Program-made: the position numbers and the translations under genes
Source: Nitrospirota bacterium
Lineage (GTDB): Bacteria; Nitrospirota; Thermodesulfovibrionia; Thermodesulfovibrionales; UBA9159
Direction of reading: 5' to 3'
NCBI GenBank assembly: GCA_023475105.1
Contig: JAMCWJ010000107.1
Span: 1 to 47,827 of the forward strand
Length of the DNA: 47,827 bases
The notes under the pieces: generated by a model
Told to the model about the DNA's origin: nothing
Database searches by the model: none
Seen by the model: only the letters and a program-made list of their open reading frames with translations
In this document: positions 32,780-42,186 of the stretch, one piece after another
Numbering within the stretch: position 1 is the stretch's first letter
How the letters are laid out: the number at the start of each line of letters is the position of its first letter

Positions 32780-35700
32780 ATGAGTTCATGCGGAGTCGGC
32801 TTTGTCTGCGATACAAAAGGGAGACGCAGCCGCAGGATCGTTCAATGGGGAATAGAGGCCGTAAAAAACCTGACCCACAGGGGCGCTGTGGGCGCCGACG
32901 GCAAGACCGGGGACGGCGCGGGCATCCTCACCGAGATACCAAAACGCTTCTTTTTGGAAGGGACCGGAAAAGGGACGCGCGTACTTTCCGATGAAAACAA
33001 CCTCGCCGTCGGCGTGCTCTTCCTGTATGAGAACGTCGAGGCCCCGATCGAAACGCTTCTCGAAAAGCACGGTCTGAGGTTTCTGGGGTGGAGAGACGTC
33101 CCCACAAACAATGATGCCCTGGGGGAAGCGGCTCTGGCTGCGAAACCGACGATACGGCAGTTCTTTGTAGAGACGCGAAACGTCCGTGAAGGCCGCCGCG
33201 AGGCTGCGCTCTTTCTCGCAAGGAGGATGATCGAAAAGACCTTCGGGAGGGGCGTGTATGTCCCGTCCCTGTCGGCAAAGACGATCGTCTACAAGGGGAT
33301 GTTTGCCGCGCCCCAGCTCGACAGGTTCTACCCGGACCTCGAAAGCCCCGACTTCGAGTCATCGTTCTGCATCTTTCACCAGAGATTTTCGACAAACACC
33401 ATTCCTGATTGGACAATGGCGCAGCCCCTCAGGACACTCGCGCACAACGGAGAGATAAACACCCTCCAGGGCAACAGGAACTGGATGGCAACTGTGGAGC
33501 ACGAACTCTGCCATGAGGTCTTCGGAGATCACAACGACCTCATGAGGCCCCTCGTTTCCGCTGAAGAAAGCGATTCCGCATCCCTGGACAGGATCGTCGA
33601 AATCCTGATGCTCGCGGGATACTCCCCCGAGCATGCGCTCACTCTGTGCGTGCCTCCGTCGTGGGAGCACACCGGACTCCGCGAAGAGGAAGAGGCATTT
33701 CTCGAATATCAGTCCCTGCTCATGAAGCCCTGGGACGGCCCTGCGGCGATCGCGTTCACGTACGGAAGCATCGTGGGCGCGCATCTCGACAGAAACGGTC
33801 TCAGGCCCCTCAGATATGCGCTGACGGAAGACGGAATCCTCGTTCTGGGCTCCGAAGCCGGCATGGTCGATTTGGGATCCCGCAAAATAAAAATAAGAGG
33901 GAGACTGGGGCCCGGCGATACCCTTTCCGTACATCTGTCTTCCGGCGAACTGAGAGGCACCGCCGCAATCATGGAGGAACTCCCCGGCCGGAAGCCTTAC
34001 GGCGAGTGGCTGAAGGGCTCCCTGTACCGGCTGAGGGAAAACGTCTTCACTCCGTCCGGCGACGACCCGGACCTGCTGAGGAAACAGATAGCCTTCGGAT
34101 ATACGGAGGAGGAGATCCGGACCTCTCTGACCGAGATGGCTGCAAAGGGAAGGGAGATGACCTTTTCGATGGGTGACGACACCCCTCTTCCTCCTCTTTC
34201 CGAAAAGCCGCAGCTCCTCTTCAGATATTTCAAGCAGAGGTTTTCCCAGGTCACGAACCCTCCGATCGACCCCATACGGGAAAGAACAATGATGTCGCTG
34301 AAAATGAACCTGGGATATAAAAGGAACTTTCTCTATGAGAGCCCCGAACACGCAAGAAGGCTCCATCTCGAATCGCCGGTTCTCTCCGGGGAAAACGTCC
34401 GGGAGATCGAAGGACAGGGTCTGCGGTCGGAAAGGATTTCGATCACCTACGCCGCAGGAGGAGCTGCATCCGCCCGGGAAAACGCGCAGGGAGATGCGCC
34501 GATGACGTGTTGTGCGCCGGGCAGGGAATCACCGCTCCTTTTCACGCTGAGAAGGCTCCAGAGGAAGGTCCTCGCGGCAGTGAAAAACGGAGCTGAAGTG
34601 CTCGTGCTGTCGGACAGAGACGTCTCGGCGGAAAGAGTCGCGATACCCTCCCTGCTCGCCGTCTCTGCTTCTTTCAAGACCCTGCAACGAGAGAGAATCG
34701 CGAACAGGGCGAGCATCATCGTCGAGTCGGGAGAGCCCCGGGACCTTCATCACATCGCGTGCCTTATCGGCTACGGCGCCTCTGCGGTCCATCCCTACCT
34801 GGCGCTTGCCACGATACAAGACCTTTGCGCCAAGGGGGATTTGGATATCCCGTATGGGAACGCTGTCGCTCGGTACAGGGACGCGGTCGGGGACGGCCTC
34901 TTGAAGATCATTGCGCGCATGGGGATCTCGACGCTCAATTCCTATTACGGGGCCCAGCTGTTCGACTCGGTATGTCTCAACCGGGATTTCGCAGAGGAGT
35001 TTTTCAGCGGCACTACTGTCGGTGTCGAGGCGGACGGGCTGGCCGAAATCGAGGAGTCGCTTCTGAAACGGCACTCCGCCGCCTTTGCCTCTGAAGCTCC
35101 CGCACTCGATGCGGGGGGCAATTTACGCCACAGGCGGGGCGGCGAGCGGCATGGATGGTCCGCCGCCGCTGTCGCCGCCCTGAACAGGTTTGTGAAAGAT
35201 CCCGCGCACCATTCCTTCAGCGATTTTTCGCGGATCGCAGACGAACGTCCCGTCTTCATACGGCACCTGCTCGATTACGGAAAAGGAGGGCCTCCGATCC
35301 CCCTGAAAGAGGTCGAGGCCGAAGCGTTCATCCTGAAGAGGTTTTTCTCGGGCGCCATGTCCGTGGGAGCCCTCTCTCCCGAGGCACATGAGGTGATCGC
35401 CGAAGCGTGCAACGCCCTCCGTATCAGATCGAACAGCGGTGAAGGAGGAGAAGACCCCGCGCGGTACGGGACGATACGGAACAGCGCCATAAAACAGATA
35501 GCTTCGGCAAGGTTCGGCGTGACGCCCTCCTATCTTGCATCGGCCGAAGAACTCGAAATAAAAATTGCCCAGGGCGCAAAGCCCGGCGAGGGAGGGCATC
35601 TGCCCGCGAGCAAAGTGAGTGCGTATATCGCCTCGTTGAGGCATTGCAGTCCGAATATTCTCCTGATCTCTCCTCCCCCCCATCATGACATATACTCGAT

Positions 35701-37159
35701 CGAGGACCTTGCCCAGCTCATCAATGACCTCAAAGAGGCGAACCCCAGGGCGAAGATATGCGTGAAACTCGTTTCGGAGACAGGTGTCGGAACGGTCGCG
35801 GCGGGAGTTGCCAAGTCCTATGCGGACATTGTTCAGATAAGTGGATGCGAGGGCGGCACGGCCGCTTCCCCGGTCGGTTCGATAAAGAACGCCGGCAGTT
35901 ACTGGGAGTTGGGCCTTGCCGAGACCCAGAGGGTGTTGATCGACAACGGCCTGAGGGAAAGGATCAGGGTGCGGGTCGACGGAGGGCTCAGGACCGGAAA
36001 GGATATCGTGATCGCTGCGCTCCTCGGCGCGGAAGAGTACGGGTTCGGCACCGCAACGATGATCGCGGCAGGCTGCGTCATGGCGAGGCAGTGCCATCTG
36101 AACACATGCCCCACGGGAATCGCCACCCAGGACGAAAGGCTCAGGAAGAAATTCAGGGGGACCGTTGAGGGCGTTAGCGCCTATTTCTCGGCCCTGGCCC
36201 GCGAAGTGAGGGAGATACTGGCAGAGATAGGGGTCAGGAGCCTCGATGACATCATCGGCAGGACAGACCTTCTCTTCCCCAAGCTCCTTGAAAACTATCC
36301 GTCTTCCGGCAGAATAAGGCTGGACGCCATCATTGGCGCATATCGCCCGGACCGGCCTCGGAAGAGCTCACCCGGAAGGAACGCCAGTCCTGCCCCATCG
36401 ATGAACCGCTCCCTCGTCGATGAACTGTCTCCCTACATCGAAAAGGCCGAGCGTGTAGCGAGGCACTTCGAAATAAGGAACGTGCACAGGAGCGTACCCC
36501 TCACCCTGAATTACCATATTGCGGTGAGGTACGGGGACAAAGGTCTCCCTCCCGACACGCTCGATCTGACATTCAGCGGGACTGCGGGCCAGAGCTTCGG
36601 AGCATTCAACCACCACGGGATGTCGCTCACCCTGATCGGTGAGGCGAATGACTATGTCGGAAAGGGAATGTCCGGCGGCAGGATCGTGTTGAAGCCTGTG
36701 GACAGTGCGGGTGCGGCCGCACAGGTCATTGCGGGAAACACGCTCTTGTACGGCGCAGTAAGGGGTGAATTCTTTGCTGCCGGGACAGTGGGCGAGCGCT
36801 TTGCCGTCCGGAACAGCGGCGCAACGGCAGTCATCGAAGGCGCGGGACACCATCTCTGCGAATATATGACGGACGGGGCCGTAGTGGTCCTCGGAAACGT
36901 CGGCGAAAACATCGGAGCGGGAATGACGGGGGGCATAATTTATCTGAGGGACGACGCGGGCACAGTAGGGGGCAAGATAAACCGCGCCTATGTGCGCGCA
37001 GGCGAACTCGAAAGCAACGGGGAGAAACGGGAGTTGAAATCCCTGATAGAAAGGCATCAGTATTATACAGGAAGCGCTCTTGCCGGAGAATTGCTGAAGG
37101 ACTTCGATAGCTCGGCAAAGAACTTCAAGAAAGTTGTCCCGCATGCACGTTCCGCCTGA
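32780..37159 (+). CDS. gltB: Glutamate synthase large subunit
   Basis: 1459 residues, normal for the large chain. The N-terminal glutaminase domain begins MSSCGVGFV, where C4 would be the nucleophile exposed by processing; HRGAVGADGKTGDGAGILTEIP follows. The FMN-binding synthase domain has GGEDPARYG, SAKPGEGG-like AQGAKPGEGGHLP and the 3Fe-4S ligands C1099, C1105 and C1110 (CVMARQCHLNTC). The C-terminal beta-helix domain has GMSGGRIVLKP and GNTLLYGA. ATG 32780 is preferred to a TTG six bases upstream. It makes glutamate from glutamine and 2-oxoglutarate; the small subunit gltD is not adjacent, so electrons come from ferredoxin or from a distant GltD. Confidence 0.95.
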   Translation: MSSCGVGFVCDTKGRRSRRIVQWGIEAVKNLTHRGAVGADGKTGDGAGILTEIPKRFFLEGTGKGTRVLSDENNLAVGVLFLYENVEAPIETLLEKHGLRFLGWRDVPTNNDALGEAALAAKPTIRQFFVETRNVREGRREAALFLARRMIEKTFGRGVYVPSLSAKTIVYKGMFAAPQLDRFYPDLESPDFESSFCIFHQRFSTNTIPDWTMAQPLRTLAHNGEINTLQGNRNWMATVEHELCHEVFGDHNDLMRPLVSAEESDSASLDRIVEILMLAGYSPEHALTLCVPPSWEHTGLREEEEAFLEYQSLLMKPWDGPAAIAFTYGSIVGAHLDRNGLRPLRYALTEDGILVLGSEAGMVDLGSRKIKIRGRLGPGDTLSVHLSSGELRGTAAIMEELPGRKPYGEWLKGSLYRLRENVFTPSGDDPDLLRKQIAFGYTEEEIRTSLTEMAAKGREMTFSMGDDTPLPPLSEKPQLLFRYFKQRFSQVTNPPIDPIRERTMMSLKMNLGYKRNFLYESPEHARRLHLESPVLSGENVREIEGQGLRSERISITYAAGGAASARENAQGDAPMTCCAPGRESPLLFTLRRLQRKVLAAVKNGAEVLVLSDRDVSAERVAIPSLLAVSASFKTLQRERIANRASIIVESGEPRDLHHIACLIGYGASAVHPYLALATIQDLCAKGDLDIPYGNAVARYRDAVGDGLLKIIARMGISTLNSYYGAQLFDSVCLNRDFAEEFFSGTTVGVEADGLAEIEESLLKRHSAAFASEAPALDAGGNLRHRRGGERHGWSAAAVAALNRFVKDPAHHSFSDFSRIADERPVFIRHLLDYGKGGPPIPLKEVEAEAFILKRFFSGAMSVGALSPEAHEVIAEACNALRIRSNSGEGGEDPARYGTIRNSAIKQIASARFGVTPSYLASAEELEIKIAQGAKPGEGGHLPASKVSAYIASLRHCSPNILLISPPPHHDIYSIEDLAQLINDLKEANPRAKICVKLVSETGVGTVAAGVAKSYADIVQISGCEGGTAASPVGSIKNAGSYWELGLAETQRVLIDNGLRERIRVRVDGGLRTGKDIVIAALLGAEEYGFGTATMIAAGCVMARQCHLNTCPTGIATQDERLRKKFRGTVEGVSAYFSALAREVREILAEIGVRSLDDIIGRTDLLFPKLLENYPSSGRIRLDAIIGAYRPDRPRKSSPGRNASPAPSMNRSLVDELSPYIEKAERVARHFEIRNVHRSVPLTLNYHIAVRYGDKGLPPDTLDLTFSGTAGQSFGAFNHHGMSLTLIGEANDYVGKGMSGGRIVLKPVDSAGAAAQVIAGNTLLYGAVRGEFFAAGTVGERFAVRNSGATAVIEGAGHHLCEYMTDGAVVVLGNVGENIGAGMTGGIIYLRDDAGTVGGKINRAYVRAGELESNGEKRELKSLIERHQYYTGSALAGELLKDFDSSAKNFKKVVPHARSA

Positions 37160-37191
37160 ACGGGAACGGGTACGCAGACGGAAATACAGGG

Positions 37192-37440
37192 ATGAGCGAA
37201 GTGCAAGAAAGAGACGCGCGAACGGGGTGTTTCTTCGCCCTTGTTGGAATCGGACTCTCGCTTGCGTACTGGGTGAGTGAAGCCGCCCTCGACGCCTTTG
37301 TCTTTCATCAGGGGACCTTTGCCGGGCGGATATTTCCTCCTGACCTCAACGAACCCTGGATGCGTGCGCTGATCGTTCTGCTCATCGTCGCCTTCGGCCT
37401 TTACGTTCAATCGACGCTCAAAGGGAGAGGCGCGCGGCCG
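37192..37440 (+). pseudogene. Two-helix membrane fragment resembling the N-terminus of a sensor kinase
   Basis: The first 80 codons give two membrane helices around a short periplasmic loop (GIGLSLAYWVSEAALDAFVF; then ALIVLLIVAFGLYVQSTLKGR). This is the opening typical of many PAS-domain histidine kinases in Nitrospirota and Deltaproteobacteria. After about 37440 the frame stays open to 37818 but becomes Arg/Ser/Pro-rich without structure, passes a promoter and overlaps the next gene, so it is probably not coding. Best read as a remnant after loss of the cytoplasmic part; a small standalone membrane protein is the alternative. Confidence 0.5.
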
Positions 37441-37555
37441 CGCTCTTCAGGCTTTCCGGGTCCGAGATCCTCTCACGGGCATTCTATCGGTGGTTTGCTG
37501 ACAGAAGATATCACATCGCGTAGGTCTTTTCCCCGGGCAAGAAGGGAAAGCAGGA

Positions 37556-37583
37556 TTGAGGAACTTCCTCCGTCTGATATAAT
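37556..37583 (+). promoter_or_regulatory. Sigma-70-like promoter upstream of the acetyltransferase gene
   Basis: TTGAGG (37556-37561) and a perfect TATAAT (37578-37583) spaced by 16 bases. The inferred transcript carries a leader of about 115 nt that contains GGGCAGA and TCTGCCC segments able to pair, so the leader may fold. Confidence 0.5.
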
Positions 37584-37706
37584 CTGCATAGGGACACAGA
37601 GAGATTGCGGGCAGAGAAGGGCATGCTTCTGTTTTATCGGGGGCTGCGCCTTCCGGTTTCTGCCCTGCCAAGGCGAATTTGACTCGAACTCTTTATGGGA
37701 GGCCCA

Positions 37707-38192
37707 ATGGAAAAGAAGGAATCTGCGAAGGTCACGGGTATATCCGATATCACAGGGAAAACGGTCAAGGTCCGGCACGCGACTGAAGCAGACATGGCTT
37801 CCATCGAAGACCAGCTGAGGAAGAACGCCATGTCTGCCGTAAATCCTGACTTTAGAGAGTTCGTGGTCGCCGTGGAAGACGGCCATATCATCGGCTTCGG
37901 ACGCTTGAGAAAGGCAGGCAAGTTTTACCAGCTCGGCTGTGTCGCCGTCCTGGAGGAAATGAGGAACCGGGGAATAGGTGCGCTGATCGTTCGGCATCTG
38001 ATCGAATCTGCCCCGGTAAGTCTCGTCTACATTCCTGTTGAACTGGAAGACTATTTTGCGAAACTCGGTTTTGTAAGGATGAAGGAAGGCTCAAAGGAGT
38101 TGTACGATGCCCTTGACGAGGCGTGCGGCATCGCCGGCAGGCCCAATACCATCATTATGGTATATGAACGTGAAGGGGCAGCGAAAGGGTAG
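37707..38192 (+). CDS. GNAT-family N-acetyltransferase
   Basis: 161 residues of GCN5-related fold: VRHATEADMASIEDQLR at the N-terminus, FVVAVEDGHIIGFGRLRK as strands 2-4, and the acetyl-CoA pyrophosphate loop AVLEEMRNRGIGALIVRHLI (the R/Q-x-x-G-x-G/A signature as RNRGIG). ATG 37707 is chosen because GGGAGG lies just upstream; ATG 37695 is also in frame. Substrate is unknown. It could be an ArgA-like or ribosomal-protein type enzyme; the nearby argC and ribosomal genes make both ideas tempting but unproven. Confidence 0.85.
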   Translation: MEKKESAKVTGISDITGKTVKVRHATEADMASIEDQLRKNAMSAVNPDFREFVVAVEDGHIIGFGRLRKAGKFYQLGCVAVLEEMRNRGIGALIVRHLIESAPVSLVYIPVELEDYFAKLGFVRMKEGSKELYDALDEACGIAGRPNTIIMVYEREGAAKG

Positions 38193-38238
38193 CATCTGCG
38201 GACCCTGCGGATGAGGTCCCGCTCCGGCCGGTCAACTG

Positions 38239-38268
38239 TTGACTTTCGAACGGAATTTCTAGTATTCT
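38239..38268 (+). promoter_or_regulatory. Sigma-70 promoter for rplM-rpsI
   Basis: TTGACT (38239-38244) and TATTCT (38263-38268) with an 18-base spacer, about 35 bases before the rplM ATG. A second TATAAT lies at 38280-38285 without a clear -35. Confidence 0.55.
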
Positions 38269-38303
38269 AGAAGACTTTTTATAATGATAAGGACGGTGCC
38301 TTC

Positions 38304-38729
38304 ATGAAAACCCAGTTTGCGAAGAAGAATGAGATTGAACGGAAATGGTATCTTTTCGATGCCAGGGATGCCGTGCTCGGCAGGCTTGCTACAAGGGTGG
38401 CGACATACCTCCGTGGCAAGAACAAGACGGTCTTTACGCCGAATGTGGATACAGGGGATTTTGTTGTCGTCGTGAACGCGGACAAGGTGAAACTCACGGG
38501 AAACAAGCTGGAGGACAAAGTGTATTACCGTCACTCCGGGTATATCGGGGGCATAAAGGCGACGACCGCGAAGGAACGTCTGAACAGCAGCCCTGAAGAG
38601 ATGATACTGGATGCGGTGTGGGGCATGCTTCCCAAGAACAGGCTGGGAAGGGCGATGCTGAAAAAACTGAAGGTCTACAGAGGCCCGGAGCATCCGCATA
38701 GTGCGCAGAAACCGGAAATCATACAATAG
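38304..38729 (+). CDS. rplM: 50S ribosomal protein L13
   Basis: 141 residues, standard length. Family stretches include [56 protein letters not shown] and [24 protein letters not shown]. The protein is an early assembly component of the large ribosomal subunit. AAGGACGG precedes the ATG. It is followed eleven bases later by rpsI, the universal bacterial arrangement. Confidence 0.98.
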   Translation: MKTQFAKKNEIERKWYLFDARDAVLGRLATRVATYLRGKNKTVFTPNVDTGDFVVVVNADKVKLTGNKLEDKVYYRHSGYIGGIKATTAKERLNSSPEEMILDAVWGMLPKNRLGRAMLKKLKVYRGPEHPHSAQKPEIIQ

Positions 38730-38740
38730 AAGGAGCTCGG

Positions 38741-39133
38741 ATGGCAGAAATCAGCTATAATGCGACCGGAAGAAGGAAGACATCTATCGCCAGGGTGCTG
38801 GTCTCTCAGGGAAATGGTCAAATCATCGTCAATGAAAAACCTGTGGATTCCTATTTTCCGAGGGAGACCCTCAGGATGATGATCAGACAGCCCCTGGAAC
38901 TCACCGGCATGATCGGGAAACTGAATGTATCTGCGAAGGTTGTAGGCGGGGGACTTACGGGCCAGGCCGGCGCTCTCAAGCATGGAATTGCGAGGGCATT
39001 GACGAAACTCGACAGCGACCTGAGATCAAGGCTTAAAAAGGAAGGGTTTCTCACGAGAGACCCGCGGGAGAAGGAAAGAAAGAAGTACGGCCAGAAAGGC
39101 GCAAGGAAAAGATTCCAGTTCTCCAAGAGATAA
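38741..39133 (+). CDS. rpsI: 30S ribosomal protein S9
   Basis: 130 residues ending [17 protein letters not shown], the conserved C-terminus whose final basic residues reach the P-site tRNA. The N-terminus has [20 protein letters not shown], and [19 protein letters not shown] is also typical. AGGAGCTCGG provides the ribosome-binding site. argC starts seven bases after its stop. Confidence 0.98.
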   Translation: MAEISYNATGRRKTSIARVLVSQGNGQIIVNEKPVDSYFPRETLRMMIRQPLELTGMIGKLNVSAKVVGGGLTGQAGALKHGIARALTKLDSDLRSRLKKEGFLTRDPREKERKKYGQKGARKRFQFSKR

Positions 39134-39140
39134 TTCCGGG

Positions 39141-40181
39141 ATGCTCAGAGTAGGTATATGCGGGGGCAGCGGATACGCGGGAGCGGAACTCCTTCGCATC
39201 CTCTCGGCCCATCCTGAAGTAAGAATCACGACCGTCACTTCCGAGAAATCTGCGGGGAAAAAGGTTACCGACCTTTTCCCCCATCTCCGTTACGGCAGTA
39301 TGCCTGCCTATGAACCCCTCGACAGGGAGAAGCTTCTCACGAAGGCGGATCTCTTCTTCATGGCCCTTCCTCATGCCGCTTCGCAGGTTGCCGTCGATTA
39401 CTTTGTGTCCCACGGGAAGAAAGTAATCGACCTGTCGGCCGATTACCGCCTGAGGGATGCGAAGACCTATGAGGAATGGTACAAAGTGCCCCACCTGTTT
39501 CCGGCAACTTTGAAGAAAGCCGTTTACGGGCTCCCCGAGCTGTACAGGAAAAAAATCGCGAAGGCAAGCCTCATCGCAAATCCCGGATGTTATCCTACCG
39601 GAGCGCTCATCGGGCTCTTTCCCGCGATCAGGCACAAACTCGTCAGGGCCGATTCCCTCGTGATCGATTCCAAATCGGGCGCCTCGGGAGCGGGAAGACA
39701 GTCGGAAGTCTCCTTTTCCTACTGCGAGGTGAATGAAGGGTTCAAGGCATACAGTATTGTTTCACACAGGCATACGCCCGAGATCGAGCAGGAGCTCTCC
39801 TCGGCGGCCGGCAAGGCGGTGAAAGTCAATTTCACGCCCCATCTCGTACCTCTCGACAGGGGCATCCTCACAACGATCTATGGAAGGCTTGCAAAAATAA
39901 ACGACCTCAAGAGCGTGTACGAGGTCTACAAGGCGGCATACGGAAAGGAGCCCTTCACAACGGTGCTTGAGATCGGGAAATTCCCTAATGTAAAAAATGT
40001 ACGAGGCACCAACTTCTGCGAGATCGGCCTTGCAGTAAATGAAAGGACTCGTACCCTCATCGTTGTGACCGCGATCGACAACCTTGTAAAGGGCGCCGCA
40101 GGCCAGGCGGTACACAATATGAATATCATGATGGGCTTCGGCGAAACGACCGCCCTCGATGCATTTGCCCTCTTCCCCTGA
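39141..40181 (+). CDS. argC: N-acetyl-gamma-glutamyl-phosphate reductase
   Basis: 346 residues. The NADP Rossmann motif is GGSGYAGAELLR (8-19) and the catalytic cysteine is C150 in ANPGCYPTG; SGASGAGRQ and HRHTPEIEQEL complete the active site. It catalyses the NADPH-dependent reduction of N-acetylglutamyl phosphate in arginine biosynthesis. It is co-oriented and close-packed with rpsI, so it may be read from the ribosomal promoter. No other arg gene is in the window. Confidence 0.97.
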   Translation: MLRVGICGGSGYAGAELLRILSAHPEVRITTVTSEKSAGKKVTDLFPHLRYGSMPAYEPLDREKLLTKADLFFMALPHAASQVAVDYFVSHGKKVIDLSADYRLRDAKTYEEWYKVPHLFPATLKKAVYGLPELYRKKIAKASLIANPGCYPTGALIGLFPAIRHKLVRADSLVIDSKSGASGAGRQSEVSFSYCEVNEGFKAYSIVSHRHTPEIEQELSSAAGKAVKVNFTPHLVPLDRGILTTIYGRLAKINDLKSVYEVYKAAYGKEPFTTVLEIGKFPNVKNVRGTNFCEIGLAVNERTRTLIVVTAIDNLVKGAAGQAVHNMNIMMGFGETTALDAFALFP

Positions 40182-40356
40182 GAAGAAAAGGTTCTCCAAC
40201 CCGAAGGCGGAGGAAGCACGCCTGAGGGCCCTCTACCGGGACTATGTGCTGCAGGGCGACATCAGGCTTTCCCTCAGGGCGATGAAGGCCTTCACAGGGC
40301 CTGACTGCGCGTTTCATCTCTACCGTCTGAGGTGGGACAGGGAAGAGGATTCCTAA
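40159..40356 (+). CDS. Small basic protein of unknown function, tentative
   Basis: 65 residues, highly charged, with a probable helix (KAEEARLRALYRDYVLQGDIRLSLRAMKAF). It overlaps the end of argC by 23 bases and its stop overlaps the convergent nfu-like stop by four bases. No clear ribosome-binding site and no known family. Composition is protein-like and the fit between neighbours is exact, which is why it is listed. Confidence 0.4.
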   Translation: MHLPSSPEKKRFSNPKAEEARLRALYRDYVLQGDIRLSLRAMKAFTGPDCAFHLYRLRWDREEDS

Positions 40357-40580
40357 ACGGATTCCACCGATGCGATTTCCGGCAGCCTCTGTTTCAGGGT
40401 AGCCTCGATACCCCTCTTCAATGTCAGTACGGACATCGGACATGTACCGCATGCGCCGATAAGCTTTACCTTCACCACCCCTTCGGGCGTGACCTCCACA
40501 AGTTCCACATTGCCGCCATCACGCTGGAGCGCGGGCCGTATCTGATTCAACGCCTCTTCCACTTTGGATCTCTCTATCAT
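40353..40580 (-). CDS. NifU C-terminal-like (Nfu) iron-sulfur cluster scaffold
   Basis: 75 residues comprising a lone Nfu domain: VEEALNQIRPALQRDGGNVELVEV and the cluster-binding CGTC (C44, C47) in GACGTCPMSVLTLKRGIE. Dimers of such proteins hold and pass on a 4Fe-4S cluster. The start MIERSKVEE is fixed by AGGAGGTGA upstream; longer readings are not family-like. It lies downstream of hemB with a 200-base gap on the same strand. Confidence 0.92.
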   Translation of the reverse strand: MIERSKVEEALNQIRPALQRDGGNVELVEVTPEGVVKVKLIGACGTCPMSVLTLKRGIEATLKQRLPEIASVESV

Positions 40581-40782
40581 AGTCGATTCACCTCCTGTAA
40601 TCGCTCTCTTCTTTATTATATAAGATATACGAATCCCGTCAACGAATCCATGATGAAAATCATACCTGCGGGGCCGGTGTATGTCCCCGAACCCGCGACC
40701 CCCTTCAATCTTGTCCACATCATCAGAGAAGGGCTGTCTTCGAGGATGAATCCCCCGTCAGGATGAAAGGCAAAACCGGTGG

Positions 40783-41754
40783 TTATCTGTTCAGAACCTT
40801 CGCAGCGTCCTTGGCAAAATAAGTGAGAATCAGGTCGGCGCCTGCCCTTTTGATGGAAGTAAGGACCTCCATCATCATTCGTTCCTCATCGATCCAGCCG
40901 AGCCTCGCCGCGGCTTTCACAAGCGAATACTCCCCGCTCACGTTGTAGGCGGCCACAGGCACATCGAAATTCTCTCTCACGTCGGAAATGATGTCGAGAT
41001 AGGAAAGGGCCGGTTTCACCATCACTATGTCCGCGCCTTCTTCGACGTCGAGGGCGACCTCTTTCAGCGCCTCCCGTCGGTTCGCGGAGTCCATTTGGTA
41101 GGAGCTCCTGTCCCCGAACTGAGGAGTCGACTCCGCAGCCTCCCGGAAGGGGCCGTAAAAGGCAGAGGCGTACTTCGCCGCATAGGACATGATGGGGACG
41201 TTCGGAAAGCCCTCATCGTCCAGAGCAAGCCGGATCGCCTCCACTCTTCCGTCCATCATGTCCGAGGGCGCCACCATATCAGCTCCCGCCTTCGCATGGG
41301 AAAGCGCTTCTCTGGCAAGCAGCTCCAGGGTCGCATCGTTCGCCACATCGCCCGCTTCGATGATCCCGCAATGTCCATGGCTCGTATATTCGCACATACA
41401 GACGTCCGTAATTACATAGAGGTCGGGGATCGCGTCCTTTATCGCCTTTACGGCATTCTGGACGACGCCGCCTTCGTCATACGCCGCGGTCCCCCGCTCA
41501 TCCTTTTGCTCGGGAATCCCGAACAGCAGCACGGAGGGGATGCCGAGCGAATGCGCTTCCTTCGCATTCCTGACCGCCTCATCCGCGGATTCCTGAAAGC
41601 ATCCAGGCATGGCAGAGACTTCCTTCCTGACGCCTTTGCCGAAGGTGACGAAAAGGGGATAAATAAAATCATCAGGCGACAGGGAAGTCTCCCTCACCAT
41701 CCTTCTGATGACTTCATTCGTTCTCAGTCTGCGCGGTCTGTGGATCGGGAACAT
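40783..41754 (-). CDS. hemB: Delta-aminolevulinic acid dehydratase (porphobilinogen synthase)
   Basis: 323 residues. It condenses two aminolevulinate molecules to porphobilinogen for haem, sirohaem and corrinoids. Schiff-base lysines are K194 ([13 protein letters not shown]) and K247 ([12 protein letters not shown]). The active-site metal triad C119, C121 and C129 ([14 protein letters not shown]) marks the zinc-dependent type. [10 protein letters not shown] is also typical. It follows the HesB-like gene by 19 bases, so the two are probably co-transcribed. Confidence 0.97.
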   Translation of the reverse strand: MFPIHRPRRLRTNEVIRRMVRETSLSPDDFIYPLFVTFGKGVRKEVSAMPGCFQESADEAVRNAKEAHSLGIPSVLLFGIPEQKDERGTAAYDEGGVVQNAVKAIKDAIPDLYVITDVCMCEYTSHGHCGIIEAGDVANDATLELLAREALSHAKAGADMVAPSDMMDGRVEAIRLALDDEGFPNVPIMSYAAKYASAFYGPFREAAESTPQFGDRSSYQMDSANRREALKEVALDVEEGADIVMVKPALSYLDIISDVRENFDVPVAAYNVSGEYSLVKAAARLGWIDEERMMMEVLTSIKRAGADLILTYFAKDAAKVLNR

Positions 41755-41773
41755 GCTTGCCTCGAATTATGCG

Positions 41774-42094
41774 CTATCCGCAGCTGCTGCATCCGGACTC
41801 ACAGGAGGGCGCCTTGCCGCCTGTGAGAACGAAGCCCTGCTTCTCGCCTTCCTCGATGAAGTCAATCTGCATGTCGCTCAGGTTCTTGAGGGTGTTCTTA
41901 TCGATGAAGACCTTCAGACCGTCCTTTTCGACGACCTCGTCGCCGGCTCCCGGATTCTCATCTATGTCCATCCCGTAGGAAGAGCCGCAACAACTGCTGC
42001 CCGCGGTATAAATCCTCAATCCCCAGCCCGCCTTTCCCTCTGCAACCAGTATCTCTTTCGCCTTTCTTGCAGCTGTTTCAGATATTGTTACCAC
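41774..42094 (-). CDS. HesB/IscA-like iron-sulfur protein with Cys-rich C-terminus
   Basis: About 106 residues of A-type carrier fold (VTISETAARKAKEILVAEGK, GLRIYTAGSSCCGSSYGMDI). Cysteines are C35/C36, C98, C102 and C105. The canonical C-terminal CGC is replaced by SCESGCSSCG, and the first site is a CC pair, as in the HesB-like (seleno)protein subgroup of Geobacter-type bacteria. Start GTG 42094 is chosen because AAGGAGG lies just upstream. It is encoded directly before hemB. The role is likely Fe-S or metal delivery; exact client unknown. Confidence 0.8.
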   Translation of the reverse strand: MVTISETAARKAKEILVAEGKAGWGLRIYTAGSSCCGSSYGMDIDENPGAGDEVVEKDGLKVFIDKNTLKNLSDMQIDFIEEGEKQGFVLTGGKAPSCESGCSSCG

Positions 42095-42186
42095 AACAAC
42101 CTCCTTCACTGTTCCCCTCCAAAGATCGTCTGATTTCTGGAAGATCATTTTTCTTAAGAATAAAAGAAAAGAGCCCCAAAAAGCAA

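Noticed and set aside
37440-37818. Continuation of the membrane-fragment reading frame into the acetyltransferase gene
   Set aside because: Composition turns Arg/Ser/Pro-rich without structure, and a promoter plus the ribosome-binding site of the next gene lie inside it.
40650-40766. A 38-codon plus-strand frame between the Nfu-like gene and hemB
   Set aside because: No ribosome-binding site, no recognisable similarity, and it lies antisense to the probable iscA-hemB-nfu transcript.
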